NCBI GenBank assembly: GCA_958496175.1
Contig: OY292277.1
Location: 48,619,050 to 48,683,049 of the forward strand
Direction: 5' to 3'
Length of the DNA stretch: 64,000 nt
From: Sisyra terminalis
Taxonomy: Eukaryota; Arthropoda; Insecta; Neuroptera; Sisyridae
Below the pieces are notes generated by a model, which was not told the origin of the DNA, searched no databases, and saw only the letters and a program-made list of their open reading frames with translations. Shown piece after piece: positions 12,316 through 23,347 of this stretch (position 1 is the stretch's first letter; every line of letters begins with the position of its first letter). Position numbers and translations under genes: made by a program.

Positions 12316-12480
12316 TAGGTTGGGACAAAATAATCTACATTTTTTCTTAAAAAAAGATCTATCGAAAATATTTAGGATAAAAAATAATAATTTAATAAAA
12401 TTTTAAGCTCTAAAGTATTAAGAGAAATCTATCATCACAGTTTTTGATTTTTCCATCCAAAGTGCTTTATTTCCCTCAAA
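12316..12480 (+). repeat. Foldback family D, isolated left arm
   Basis: It begins taggttgggacaaaataat at 12316 and follows the same order as families A, B and C: a short G/T-rich terminus, a poly-T stretch, 'tatcgaaaatattta', then 'ttttaagctctaaagtatta' (12401-12420), then 'atctatcatc' and 'tttttgatttttccat'. The subterminal block lies 85 nt from the terminus, as in family A. No matching right arm is visible nearby, so this is a truncated copy. Confidence 0.55.
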
Positions 12481-12609
12481 GTTTTGTACATTAAACAGCT
12501 TCTTATACATATAAAACATAGTTATTAGTTGGACTATTTATAACTAAAGAATGCCTAGACCGATTTTCATTATCTATGATTTGTTGAATTTGTCTACGCT
12601 TAGATTAAC

Positions 12610-12762
12610 CAAGGTTTATAAATTACACAGATTCCCCATTAGAAAAAAAGTATGACGTCATACGAAGAATTTTGACATTTGAATCAATCAGAACATATGT
12701 ACGAATTTCTTCTGGATACGTCACGTAGCGCATGAGGCCACCTGTGTATTTTATAAACCTTG
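12610..12762. mobile_element. Intact 153-bp MITE with 9-bp target duplication
   Basis: The left end caaggtttataaattacaca and the right end, read inverted, caaggtttataaaatacaca agree at 20 of 21 positions. The nonamer tagattaac occurs directly on both sides (12601-12609 and 12763-12771). The inside is non-coding and holds a palindromic tgacgtca (12651-12658). A 9-bp duplication is typical of Mutator-like elements, but the terminal sequence alone does not settle the superfamily. Confidence 0.85.
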
Positions 12763-12995
12763 TAGATTAACAGCCTATCTATTAGAATATCTGGATAATG
12801 AGGAGTAAAATACGTTTTTAAAGTAATTAAATTTGATATATTCCATAATGTTTCCGTAATGTTGTTTACTCACGTTACGCACACTTATGCATTATTAGTA
12901 ATCATTGATGGCCAGTGGTTTGCAAAAAACGCATATCAACCGTTTGAGTTTTAATATTTAATTTATTGAATTTAGGTATCAAATCTATAACCTAC

Positions 12996-13301
12996 TCTAT
13001 TATTATAAAGAGGAAATATTTGATTGTTGGTTTGCATTGAATAGGCTCCGAAACTACTTGACCGATTTGAAAAATTCTTTCACTGTTGAGAAGCTACACT
13101 ATCTCCGTCGAACATAGGCTATATTAAATTTTCATTGTATTAAATGTGTTTTTTTAAAGTTGACAAAATATTGTTTTTAAGTATGATTATGTTCTTCGTA
13201 AAAGAAATAAAAATGTTCATATACCAGTACAAATAGCAAATCTGAAAAAAAAATATAATCTACCCCTACGTTCGGCAGACGAAGTTGCGAGGATCATCTA
13301 T
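12996..13301 (+). mobile_element. Short Helitron-like element, copy 1
   Basis: It starts TCTATTATTATAAAGAGG (12996) and continues with 'aataggctccgaaactactt' and 'accgatttgaaaaattcttt', a very common arthropod non-autonomous Helitron-type 5' region. It ends 'cagacgaagttgcgaggatc' followed by CTAT, corresponding to the CTAG end of the inverted copy at 23348-24305. It has no terminal inverted repeats and no target duplication. No Rep/helicase coding sequence is present. The assignment rests on the TC start, the CTAG-like end and remembered similarity, not a search. Confidence 0.65.
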
Positions 13302-13302
13302 A

Positions 13303-14082
13303 TTGTATTTATATACGAAAAATTCAAGTATATACTCAATTGGTGATATGAAATAACATAGTTAAAACTTGAAGGCCAAAATGCGAGAATGGCAAGTATA
13401 AATATATCGTTTAAGTAATCTGAACCGGTTTGAGGCATTTATTATTTGTTGTCAATTATAAATACATTAACACCTTTTTCCGATTCCATAAATTACACCT
13501 TTGAATTTGCATTTTTCTCATTACCATATTATTTAATATCGCAAGTTGAGAACAGGTAAAATTCTTTTCGATTTTACACCTGTTTGGAATTTATTCGATT
13601 TTACTCACAATAATGGTCTTTATGGGGCAAAGATCAAAAAAATTGTATTTTAATATTTGTCTACCTGAATTCTACCGTATGATTGAAGAACAGGTTAATC
13701 GATTTCGATAATATTTTGTTTTTAGGTACTTCTTCAAGTACCTGAAGAATACCACAGACAAGTCTAATCTAAATAATTGTACCAATATTTTATTCTGATT
13801 TCACTTATGGTTCCAATTTAAAGACAGCTCAATACAATATCCACTAAATTTAAATACTTCATTGATTTAATGGTGCAGTGATTTTTAAAGGTAGAGCAAA
13901 TTTTCTCTAAACGTAATTGATAAACGTATATCTTGAAAGTAAGTTATAATTGGTACAGTAATGGATACTGCGGGTTGATGCGGGAGGAGATTCTAATAAC
14001 TCATAAGCTTATTTTTACTAAATTCAATTTATTTATTTACAACCATAGGCTGGCAAGACAACATCTGCCGGGTTCAACTAGT
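13303..14082 (+). repeat. Interspersed repeat X, copy 1
   Basis: This segment is repeated in reverse orientation at 32771-34975, where it is interrupted. Landmarks are 'tgaggcatttattatttgtt', 'ttatggttccaatttaaaga', 'gcagtgatttttaaaggtag', 'cgtaattgataaacgtatat' and 'taataactcataagctt'. The right end 'ctgccgggttcaactag' is preceded by a short hairpin (ggca ... tgcc near 14053-14070), which would fit a Helitron 3' end, but the left end is not clear because it abuts the Helitron-like element before it. No coding relic is visible. Confidence 0.7.
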
Positions 14083-14650
14083 TTAATTCATATTTTGTGT
14101 GAGTATTATTAATATATCTTCTTGTAAGACTCATATTATGAACAATGTCACAACTTAAGAGATCTAATCTTCTTATTACGTCAGTTAAATAAAACTTTTC
14201 TTCGTAATATTTTTTGTACTGATATTTATAGAATTATGGCCAAAGTAGTGATGAAAGAGCAGGATTTTTTTTAATATTTAGCAAATACGTAAAGAGTGTA
14301 AAGAGTAGTGAAAAGGTAGAAATTATTTTTAAAATCAGAAACAATACTAACACTACAAGATAATCAAAATCGCCAAAACTATTGTGGGTATCAGGTCACA
14401 AAGAGTACCAACAAATTAATTAAAAAGAAACATGTTTAAATATTCATTTGCCATGTTAATATCTAAAAAAAGCAATAAATGGCTAAAGAAATAGAGAGTA
14501 TATTAAAAGAAGAAAAGTTAATTTATCAAACAACCCCTAATATATTACACATCGTACAATGGCTTAAAGACTATAGTTCACGCCAAACTACAGCACAAAA
14601 GGGATAAAAATAATTCTGGATATATTTGGCTAGTGTTATAGGATTTACAT
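14083..14650. other. Non-coding AT-rich DNA
   Basis: No gene, clear repeat or element end is visible in this stretch. Confidence 0.45.
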
Positions 14651-14866
14651 CAGTGATGCTCAACCGAGGCGCCAGCGTCCTCTTGTAGGTGTTTTAGAGA
14701 TTTAACTGAACGATTAGAAATTTTAAACATTTAGGGAATTTTCTTCATCTTATTTAGTGGAAAAAGGTTTTAGTGCCATAATGAATATCTTCAGAAAATT
14801 ACGAAATCAATTACAAATAAGACAAAGAGGAAATTTATGATAGTATTTGACTAAACTTGAACCTTA
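14651..14866 (+). pseudogene. hAT transposase C-terminal scrap
   Basis: A hAT-like terminus, cagtgatgctcaaccgaggc, lies at 14651. About 80 bases on, three-frame reading gives 'YLVEKGFSAIMNIFRKLRNQ' then 'LQIRQRGNL' and, after two stops, 'YLTKLEP' (14745-14866). This matches the wording of the C-terminal dimerisation region of BED-type hAT transposases, where an Glu-Lys-Xaa-Phe-Ser core is followed by a basic helix and a short conserved tail. Everything between terminus and dimerisation domain has been deleted, so it is a deletion derivative. No matching right terminus was found with confidence. Confidence 0.65.
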
Positions 14867-15697
14867 TAATTTTTATTTTTTTATAAACAATTACAAGCTT
14901 TATTTGTAGTTCTCTTATTATTTTTATTTCTAGTAGGAAATCCAGTGTAAAACATACATGGAAAAAAAATTTAAATTTAAATATTGTAGGAGGAGGGAAG
15001 CTAGATAATTTTGCTATGATAAAGGGAGCAATTCTTTCAGTACGGTTAAGAAAATTGGCACAATAGTCACTTGCATTGGATGTAGGGTACAAGGGGTGCC
15101 ATGGCCCCGGGTGGCCCATGAAAATGGGGCGGCATGTTGATATTGATGAATCCATAAAAGACTTTGTTTCGAGAAAAAAATGAAGAGAATATTTTCATTT
15201 AATTAAAAAAAAATACAAATATTTGACTTTCTACTCCATTTTCTTAACTAATGATGAAAATTTTCGAACGACCTCTGGCGACAAAAACGCACACTTGCTA
15301 TTGACAATAGTCCGTTTAGAATATAGTGCAAAAGGAACTCTCCAAATGTGGAAAAGAAAATTTCACAAAACTATCATTAAAATAATTTTCCGTTTTTGAT
15401 TTCAATCTAAGTTATCTTAAGTGGTCCTTACTAAGGATTGTTTTGAGAAAAAAAAATAACAATAAAAATTTGATAATATCAATATTAAATATATATCTTA
15501 CACGGTTTAAAGTTTGTATAAAATATTCATTTTATTACTTGAAAGATATAAGTTAAAGAAACCAAACTTCGGTATTGCAAAATTTTGAAGACTACATAAT
15601 ATATTTTTGTTCCAAAATCAGAAACCCCAAAGCAAGCATTTGTTTGAATATTAAGCAGCTTGAAACTCAAACATTACCAAAGATTAGGTAAACTTAA
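14867..15697. other. Non-coding DNA with a possible hAT-type MITE end
   Basis: About 15075-15135 carries a G/C-rich motif, 'caaggggtgccatggccccg' followed by 'ggtggcccatgaaaatgggg', much like the ends of many hAT MITEs, but I cannot find its partner end. The remainder is AT-rich with no gene. The open frame at 14835-15155 on the minus strand merely spans this sequence. Confidence 0.4.
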
Positions 15698-16105
15698 AAA
15701 TCGATAAATTTTTAAAATTTTCCCACGAAAAAATTCACATATTCTAAACATTTTGGCCTTTAAATACAACCAAATCTATCGAAAATCCCAAAGTAAACAT
15801 CTGAAAACTTAGTAGAGTAAATTTAATATGCGATTTGGGGTTTATTACCTTTAAGTTTTGAACAAAGTTAATATAAAATTGATAAAACTGTAGAATTATC
15901 CGATAATCGATAATTTTTTACAATTTTCGTACGAAAAAATTCACATATTCTTATAAACATTTTGGCCTCAAAACACAACCAAATCTATCGAAAATCTAAT
16001 GAAAAGTTAGTAGACTAAATTTAATATGCGATTTGTGGTTTATTACCTCTAAATTTTGATCAAAGTTAATATAAAATTGATAAAGCTTTAGAATTCTCCG
16101 AAACT
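15698..16105. repeat. Tandem duplication, two units of about 205 bp
   Basis: The units start near 15698 and 15902. Both contain 'aaaattcacatattct', 'aacattttggcct', 'caaccaaatctatcgaaaat', 'aaatttaatatgcgattt', 'ggtttattacct' and 'aaagttaatataaaattgat'. The two copies differ by scattered substitutions and small indels, so the duplication is old. It is non-coding. Confidence 0.85.
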
Positions 16106-17734
16106 AATGGGGCGTTTCCCCCAAAGTTAAATAAATCGAACTACTTTCAACGATTAATGTCTACAATTACCTAGTCGCTAAAATTTTAAGCTTACTGCAA
16201 CTTGAACTTAAAAAAGCTCAGAAACTTTCCAGACAAACAATTAGTTGCTAGAGCTCCAAATTCTCGAAGAAATCAAATGACTTTTAAACATATTTTCAAA
16301 TTTTAAGCAATTAAGGATTAATGATCTGAAAAACTTTCTAAATGAGTTTGAAATTCGCAGAAAAAAATACCATTTGTATGTATATTGTGGAAGACTTTTA
16401 TTAGGGTAGCGTATGGGAATTTGGTCAACAAAACAGTTTTTTAAACGCCGTTGGTAGTTGATGGTGGAGGATTTTAATAAATGCTTGTCTGATGGTGAAT
16501 GAAAAAAGAAATAAAGCTTAGTGCAAATAATTCAAACAAATCGCTTTTCTGATGGAAAAGCTTTTCCAAAAATCGAGTAATTTTCCGGTGTTGTAGACCA
16601 GAACTTGATTCATTTTATCAAACATTGTGCAACACAACAAAAATCAATGATCTGTCGCTGATATATTATGAAGGTGGTGAAGTAAATGTTTATGTGTCTG
16701 TGGTTCTACATCGAGTACACACTTATGTGTTCAAAATGTAGATTTTCGTTGAAAAATGACAGTGGTGGCTTTGAATCGGTAGGGGTTGATTTATGCCAAT
16801 CCACGGTGGTCAAACGGCTCTTGGCTTTGTTGCCAAGAGATATACAAACGCAGGCGAACGCAACGGATTCAACATTCTGGAATGGAATGAAAGGGGGTGG
16901 TTTATTTTCTATTTATGAGGAGAAAACTGGCATACAAAATCGGCAACGAAAAAGAGAGAATGAGGTCACCACTCCGGAAACGTAACATCATTGCAAAGCC
17001 GAAGATCCAGTGGGAATGGGATTGGGGGTGGAGGTTTGGCAACGACGTGTTCAGGATAAATGTGGACATTGTGACACATATTTAGCGCGTATGGGGGCGC
17101 TTCATTATGTCTCTCTGGATGGAAATGTAGTATATTATTTTGTCGGGGATTGTTTTAATAATAATTATTCGCTGGACAAGTTTATCGTTTTTCTGTTTTA
17201 AACGTTTGTCTTTTTGTCCATTTCCATTGAAAATTGTTTGCGTGTATGTGTGTACAGAAGCGTTTATTGATTTGTTTTTTAACAAAATTTCATATTCACT
17301 GTCATGTAAGTAACTACATGTATTCCAGTCGTACAAAAAGCTTTGTTGAGCTTTCATGTATAAATTTTAAATTTACATATTTCGAAACACATTCTGCAGT
17401 GATATAAGAAAAAAATGCTTCGTTTCCTGGAACGGAAGCTCGGGCGTGGTAAATTCAACGTTTATCAAAAGAAGAGGAAAATCCAAAAAATTTATTGAAT
17501 AAATAAATATTTTATGATTTTTTTCTACATGCCAAACGCTTGACTGCGAAAGTCGAGAAGTCAATCAAAGCTTAATGCTATCATTATATTTGAAAATTCT
17601 TATATTTTAATAAAATTTCATCCACAAATAATCATAACTATTGTTTAAAAGTATTTACGATTTATCTTGTTTGTTTCTAAATGGTTATCAAGTTTAAAGG
17701 GTTTTACAACAATGCAGGACTGGGCACAAATCTC
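16106..17734. other. Non-coding, apparently unique DNA
   Basis: About 16620-17120 is conspicuously less AT-rich than its surroundings and carries several overlapping open frames on the plus strand (16686-16985, 16897-17085, 17010-17201). None contains a domain I recognise and the frames overlap one another, so I do not call a gene. This is the place in the window where a missed exon or conserved non-coding element is most plausible. Confidence 0.45.
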
Positions 17735-18240
17735 TGCAAATAAATAACCCTCCAAAATATCCCGATAAAAATATCATCAACTCTAAAGGATCTAGAAATA
17801 ATTTGATCTCAGCTTTTCCTGGAAATCTCACGTAAAAGTATTGAAAAAAGAACTGTTCAAAAGATTAATCATTATAAATATGCTAGCTTCCACTGCATGG
17901 AAATCTAGCGACCTTACAAATCTTCCTAAACACCTACTAAGCTATAATTCAATAAATATGGGACTATAGAGCCATAATATACGACTCAGCGTCAAAATCA
18001 ACATTGGATAAAATCAACAATCGATAAAATCCATAACGAATTACTACGAAGAAGTACTCGTATAGTAGCATATCAAATATTGTCTACGATCAAAATGCAA
18101 AAAAAGAATTCCTATACTAAAATATCTCAAAACCAACTTTCCAAACGATACCTTCTATCATAACCACCGAAAATTTTCTCAACCAATCCATATAAGGCTT
18201 ATATAAACTATATCAACTAATTCATTGTTTAAAAGATGTT
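17735..18240 (+). pseudogene. LINE reverse transcriptase 3' (thumb/post-RT) relic
   Basis: Mixed-frame reading gives a series typical of the C-terminal part of insect non-LTR retrotransposon ORF2 proteins: 'NNPPKYP' (about 17740), 'LIIINMLASTAW' with a following 'SSDLTNL' (17867-17925), 'YGTIEP/IIYDSASKSTLDKI' (17959-18025) and 'ILYDQNAKKEF' (18073-18105). In the family this region follows the catalytic palm domain and includes the 'tyr-gly-...-tyr-xaa-ser-ala' stretch. There are several stops and shifts. The catalytic part is absent, and the sequence is replaced downstream by a Penelope-like relic. Confidence 0.6.
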
Positions 18241-18409
18241 CTACGAAGTAAAAGTGCTAAATTTTATAAAAAACCGGAAAAATAGTTCTTTACCGTTTTA
18301 AACATTTTTTAAATGCGTTCAAATGTTCCCTATAAACGTAGAAAGAAGAGTACCAAAAATATTTATGTATGCGTATCACGAATGCATTCACCAATTTCTT
18401 GACATATTA
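18241..18409. other. Junction between LINE and Penelope-like relics
   Basis: AT-rich sequence with no recognisable content. The true boundary between the two retroelements lies somewhere here. Confidence 0.3.
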
Positions 18410-20095
18410 TATAATTGCAGTAATATAAAGTTCACCAAAGAACCACATTAAACAAAGGAATAGAGTTCAGTTTACCAAAATTCAACAATAACACTATATT
18501 ACAAGATATACTCAAATCAGAATCATTCAGAACACTTCCAGAACAAGACCTCCAGAACGAAGCACGCTCTATCCTAAAAAGAAGTTACAAGAGTTTAGAA
18601 TGAAATTTATATGAATTTATTAATAAAATTAAATCTTCATTTCATCAAGATCAATTGAACATTAACAATATAAAAGAAAAAATACACAAAAATAACGCTT
18701 ATATCACAAAAGTCGATACAGGAACAAACATTCGTAACCATTAACAGGGATGAATATACTAACAAAACGGAACAATTCATTACAGAATTCATTAAAGAAA
18801 TAATATATTTCACAGGAAAGAAGATCCAACTCCAAACTTCACCTTTATACAAGACCCTCAATGAAAGCAACTATCTTCTTGAGAACGAATTTTCAAAAAA
18901 ATTCCTCAAGCTCCAATACTTCATGGTTTACCCAAAATCCGTAAAATAAATATGCTAATGCGACCGGTAGTCGTTTACAAACTACCTCCTGGATATTGGT
19001 TAGCCAAAAAATTAGTTCAAACCATCAAATCAGGCGTCATATTGAAAGAAAATTATTCATTAAGAAACACATATGAATTTATGAATAATACCAAAAATCT
19101 AAAACTTCCACAGAACATCAAAATGGCATCACTTGACATTGTTAAAATATACACAAATGTCTCTATGTATATGGTAATCAACGACATAATGAATTTGTTA
19201 ACCACCATCTTACAACAAAACTATTTCACTTTCAATAAAAAATTGTATCCTCAAAAGGAAGGCTTGGCTATGTGTTCCCCTTTATCAGGACTAATAGCCG
19301 ATATTTGCATGCATCACTTTGAAAATAAATACATTATGAACAATACCTACTAAAACAAAATAATATATTATGAAAGATATGCTGATGATAAATTTATATT
19401 ATTTAATTAAACTATCCGAAAGATTGACAATATGATATCCGATCTGAAGAAAATTAACTAGAAAATAAAATTCACTTCAGAAACCGAACTAAATGGAACA
19501 ATTAACTGTTTAGACACAACAATCACCAATGAAAATGGAAAATTGTCGTACAATATATACAAAAAACCAACAACAATGAATACAATCATCCATAAAACAT
19601 GATTTCACCCAAGAAACCAAAAAATGGCAGCTTTCAGCAGTGTAGTGTATAGAGCAATTTTCAAGTTTCCTCTTAGCACCAAAGTTCTTGAAGAAGATAT
19701 TAAGATAATTAAACATATAGCCATTACTAACGGATTCAACAGCTCAATCGTAAATAAAATAGTATCGAAATTTACTTAAAACTCCATTCTTCCAACTCCA
19801 TCAAAAGAAAACAAAAAATATATAAAAGCAAACTTCAATAATATATTTAATTTTACAATCGCCAACTTCCTAAAGAAAAATAACTTCAATATCCCATTTT
19901 CAACGAACAACAACATGATGAAAATTCTTAAGCTATTGTTGATCAACCAAATTACTACGAAAAACAAAACCGGAATACATAAAATTATTAATTATTAATG
20001 TGGTTCCTGTGAAAAATTTTACATTGGGCAAACTGGTAGATCTTTCGGAACAAGATATAAGGAACATACAGATATACAGAAGATACAAGAATCAT
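18410..20095 (+). pseudogene. Penelope-like element: reverse transcriptase and start of GIY-YIG endonuclease (broken)
   Basis: The relic reads through several frames. The N-terminal linker (18450-18900) has 'DTGTNIRNH'-like and 'NESNYLLENEF' pieces. The palm domain follows: 'ILHGLPKIRK' and 'MRPVVVYKLPPGYWLAKKL' (18922-19010), 'ASLDIVKIYTNV' (the Ser-Leu-Asp-Ile motif, one catalytic Asp) and 'GLAMCSPLSGLIADICM' (19262-19315). The second catalytic motif is 'YYERYADDKFILF' (19369-19407). A thumb region with 'NCLDTTITNENGKLSYNIYKKP' wording follows, cut here to short pieces. The GIY-YIG start is visible at 20000-20085 as 'CGSCEKFYIGQTGRSF' and 'RYKEHTDIQ'. The longest intact piece is 18952-19353. 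In the family one ORF carries RT and a GIY-YIG nuclease that act together in target-primed insertion. Here stops and an insertion at about 20095 break it. Confidence 0.85.
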
Positions 20096-20785
20096 GTCAT
20101 TGGTTAAAATCAATAAAGTTTAAGTAACAAATTCACTGATTGGTTGAATTAAAGATTGAGGCTTGTACGGTGTGTTATGATTGGCCCATGCATCCTGCGC
20201 CATTAAAATAACTACAGTGCCTTGATTTGTACAAATTAGGCTTAGTATTTCTCGTTTAAAGTGACTTTTGAGTACAGAACATTTGGAACGATATTTAAAT
20301 CAATTTATAATTCATATATCGCAAAGAAAATTATTGTTATTTACATAATTTTTCTTTATAACTCTTAATAATAATCCGGAATAAATATTTTTCAATTTAA
20401 AATTTCCTTCTGAGGATGAAAATCGTTGATTTTGTAAGGTTTATTTTTCATCGCACAATTAAGACCTTCGGTCTTAATAAAGATCCGTAAAATGAGAACC
20501 ATAATTGTTTTTTTCTTATAATATTTTCGCAACTAATTTTCGTATTCTTATTTTGATCATTATCGCGATCAACGATCATTGGTCTTATTGTTTTTAAAGC
20601 GAAATTTTGACTTACGATTTGAAATCTTCGAATGAAGTCCAATAACCCTCTTTCATTGTATTGTCTACGAATTGAAGGTTGGAAAATCCCATCCCACAAA
20701 TTTAATTCCACTATTTAAAATCTCTCCTACAACAACTTGAAATTTCACAAAACACCTTTATGACGAAAATCATCAATGCTTAAAT
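20096..20785. mobile_element. Insertion (about 0.69 kb) within the Penelope-like relic
   Basis: The GIY-YIG reading is lost at about 20095 and regained at about 20786, where only some 30 residues should separate the two parts. The intervening DNA is therefore foreign or rearranged. It contains an 87-codon open frame on the minus strand (20448-20711) without a recognisable domain, and the sequence 'cttctgaggatgaaaatcgt' near 20408. I do not see terminal repeats or a target duplication, so the nature of the insert is unknown. Confidence 0.5.
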
Positions 20786-20958
20786 TTCGAAACAAATTTT
20801 AAGCCACTACATATTTGCAAGAAAGGATCAGATATGAACATCCTGGAAGAATATAAAATAAATAAAGCCCACAAATGAGATCCAAATAACATCCTTAACG
20901 ACAAATTATATAAAACAAACAACCTGAATGAAATTTGTTTACAACTGGAAAAATAATC
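20786..20958 (+). pseudogene. Penelope-like element: GIY-YIG C-terminal tail
   Basis: Reading resumes with 'SNFETNFKPLHICKKGSDM' (about 20786-20840), then 'NILEEYKINKAHK', a stop, and 'DPNNILNDKLYKTNNLNEI'. This is the standard tail of Penelope-like proteins, in which a Leu-His-xx-xx-Lys-Gly core precedes 'glu-xx-xx-ile-xx-lys-ala' and 'asn-ile-leu-asn-asp'. It lies directly upstream of the hammerhead-like motif that typically closes the element. Confidence 0.75.
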
Positions 20959-20959
20959 A

Positions 20960-21002
20960 TTACCTGATGACGACAGCTAAAAACTGTTGAAATGTGTCGT
21001 AA
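20960..21002 (+). ncRNA. Hammerhead-ribozyme-like motif at the 3' end of the Penelope-like relic
   Basis: TTAC (20960-20963) can pair with GTAA (20999-21002) as stem I. CTGATGA is at 20964-20970. GACAG (20972-20976) and CTGTT (20984-20988) form stem II, the last pair G-U. GAAA is at 20989-20992, and TGTGT then gives a minimal stem III ending in GTC (20996-20998), where cleavage would follow the C. One extra C lies between CTGATGA and stem II. Hammerhead ribozymes with very short stem III are known from Penelope-like retroelements, and this one sits at the expected end. The fold is my manual reading. Confidence 0.5.
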
Positions 21003-22723
21003 GAAAAAAGAAATTGAGTCGAAGGACATACATTATTGATATTAAATAAAATATTTCTCAATGATAAAAATAATATAGTTTTAGTAATAAATAAGTTCAA
21101 TATAGTTTACAGTTGTCAAGAAAAAAATTATTGTAAATCTATTTTTTGTTTTGCCTCGGATAATTGAAAAGCTCATTGAGCAAAATAAAAACTTTCATCT
21201 TTATTGATTCTAAATAAAACGGAAAAATATGCAATTCTAGAACTTCAAAAAAAAGTTTTGTTTATTATAATTTAAACTTTGGAATAAAATATAAGTACCT
21301 TTTATTGTTGGAAATTTAATAATAAAAAAATGACTGCAATTTTGTCTCTTACGTTACAATTATCTAAACTTAAAGAAGTCGGAGGAATATAATGCTAAGA
21401 AGACAGAAAATGTATGAAATGTTTACACACTACAGATGTAAACTTAATACTGAAACTAGAATTGGACAGCTGGTGCCATAGAAGCTTTAGATAAAGTAAT
21501 AACCCACATATAAACTTGACATTATCCTGTGCTTGTTTGTATTATTTTTTGTGTAGGTACAAGCATCACATCAACTTCCCAAAATTATTGCATACACAAT
21601 CGCAGACTACACCGAATATGATGCAATTGAAATTCATAAACAATGTTATATGAATAAAATTTGTCTATTTTTTTGCCGTTTTTATAAAATAAACTGAATA
21701 CACCACTAATTTTGATTAAAATCCAAATTGGAAGAAAAAAAATTTTCAAAATTAAAAAGAGTTTTCATAATAAAAATTGGTATGCATAGGATTCTTGCGT
21801 GGAACTTTTGGTAAGGGTGAGTGATAGATTCATAAAATTTCCGCTACTTTCATACGAAAACCGATTAAATTTAGTATTATGTAAATATTAACTAGTCAGC
21901 GGGAATATCATACAAAAGTAGTTTTAGATAATGTTTACTTTTTAAAAATGCATTCGGATATCAATGGGGGTCGGCTTTGTGGATATCCACTCATTAAATA
22001 TTTGAAAAATAATCAGGCCTGCATTCGTTCCGTATTTAAACATAGATACAACCACATTTACCAACATCGGACTTTGAATACTTGGCAAAAGCATCCCTTG
22101 CATCCCTTTCTACTATGTTAAACCAAACCTTTATGCTAGCGGTAACGAACCCTTAGCTGTCCACTGTTCTCAAACAGGATGCCAACCAACATATTCAATA
22201 TTTAAATATCCGGAAAAATATACCAACATAGCTTTTTAATTTCGAATACTTAATATTTACACCCGAAAAATAAAACGGTTACAAAAAACTACATCGCTTC
22301 GTAGTAAAACTTTCAAATTTTACACTCGAATGAAAAATATTGTCTAAACATTGAAATAATCCCTAAAATTTATTGGTTCAATATGAAATATTTAATTGAT
22401 ATATACCTACATATGAAATGATCGCTCGTAAATCTAAGGATTTCTAGTCAAGCCCACATAATTCGATTAACAAAAGTATCTCACAAACTAAAACATAATC
22501 CTTCGGCAATAAATTTACAAATGATTCATCCTTTTCATACTTGAGTGAATTGAATTTTAAAGAAAAACATTGTGCGAATTGTATGCTCTTGGTCTTAAAC
22601 TTTAACCGGATTGGTTTATTAGGGATGAAAATTAAAAGTTTGTCAATATGTGTTTAAAATATTTCGATTCTGATCAAAAAATTAAATTATTAAATCATAG
22701 AAAACATCATATAATAATAAAAA
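21003..22723. other. Non-coding AT-rich DNA
   Basis: No gene or recognisable element is visible. Some of the sequence just after 21003 may be the Penelope-like 3' flank. Confidence 0.45.
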
Positions 22724-22963
22724 TGGGCTGAAGTCTTTATTGATGCGAAACAAGCATTTGACAAAGTAAGGCATGAGGAACTCTTCAAAAAAATAAATAA
22801 AAAATTACCAGAATATGCGTACTTTTTATACAATTTTTCCTCCAAAATCGATATCCATAAATTTAAGTTAAAGAGGCTACATCGAAATTAACCCCAATAG
22901 GATCTGGCAAGCCACAGACTAGTGTTCTCGGTCCATACTTATATCTAATCTACACACACTAGG
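22724..22963 (+). pseudogene. Jockey-type LINE reverse transcriptase fragment
   Basis: The frame from 22724 reads 'WAEVFIDAKQAFDKVRHEEL', the RT motif with the first catalytic Asp (Ile-Asp-xx-xx-Ala-Phe-Asp), then 'FKKINKKLPEYAYFLYNFSS'. After a shift it reads 'SGKPQTSVLGPYLYLIYT', the Gly-xx-Pro-Gln-xx-Ser-Val-Leu-Gly-Pro motif. The fragment stops abruptly at about 22965 and has no catalytic Asp-Asp motif, so it is a short dead piece. The spacing between the two motifs agrees with Jockey-clade elements. Confidence 0.75.
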
Positions 22964-22965
22964 GG

Positions 22966-23347
22966 TGTCCTAAAAAATAAAACTTTTTTTCAACGCATAC
23001 CCCCTAAATTTATTTGAATGTTGTTAAAACGATTGAAAATAAATTTTCATGCACCTAAAATCACTGCAATCCATGCCGATTTGCATCGAAACATACCAAT
23101 ACTTGTATACCAAGGTGGGCGGGAGTTACCGTATGGATGTACTTTCTATTGCTAATTTGTTTAATAAATAAAATTATTTCTTTCATTCAGACAACATGTC
23201 GGTGAAATGATGCAGTTCTAAAATGGATATATTTTTAATTGGAAATCTAAAACATTAAAATACCGGCAAAACATTAAAACTTCCCTAAAAAGGACAAGGA
23301 CAGGCAGTTCTGTTCTATAATATTCGTGAAGTGAATTTATGTGTTAA
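22966..23347. other. Unclassified sequence, possibly a short repeat
   Basis: It opens with taggggtgtcctaaaaaata, which resembles a MITE terminus and coincides with the abrupt end of the LINE fragment, but I find no partner end. It is non-coding. Confidence 0.3.

Noticed and set aside
16686..17201. Overlapping plus-strand frames in a less AT-rich island, possibly an exon
   Set aside because: Three frames overlap, none resembles a known protein, and composition alone explains the longer frames. Kept only as a place to look.
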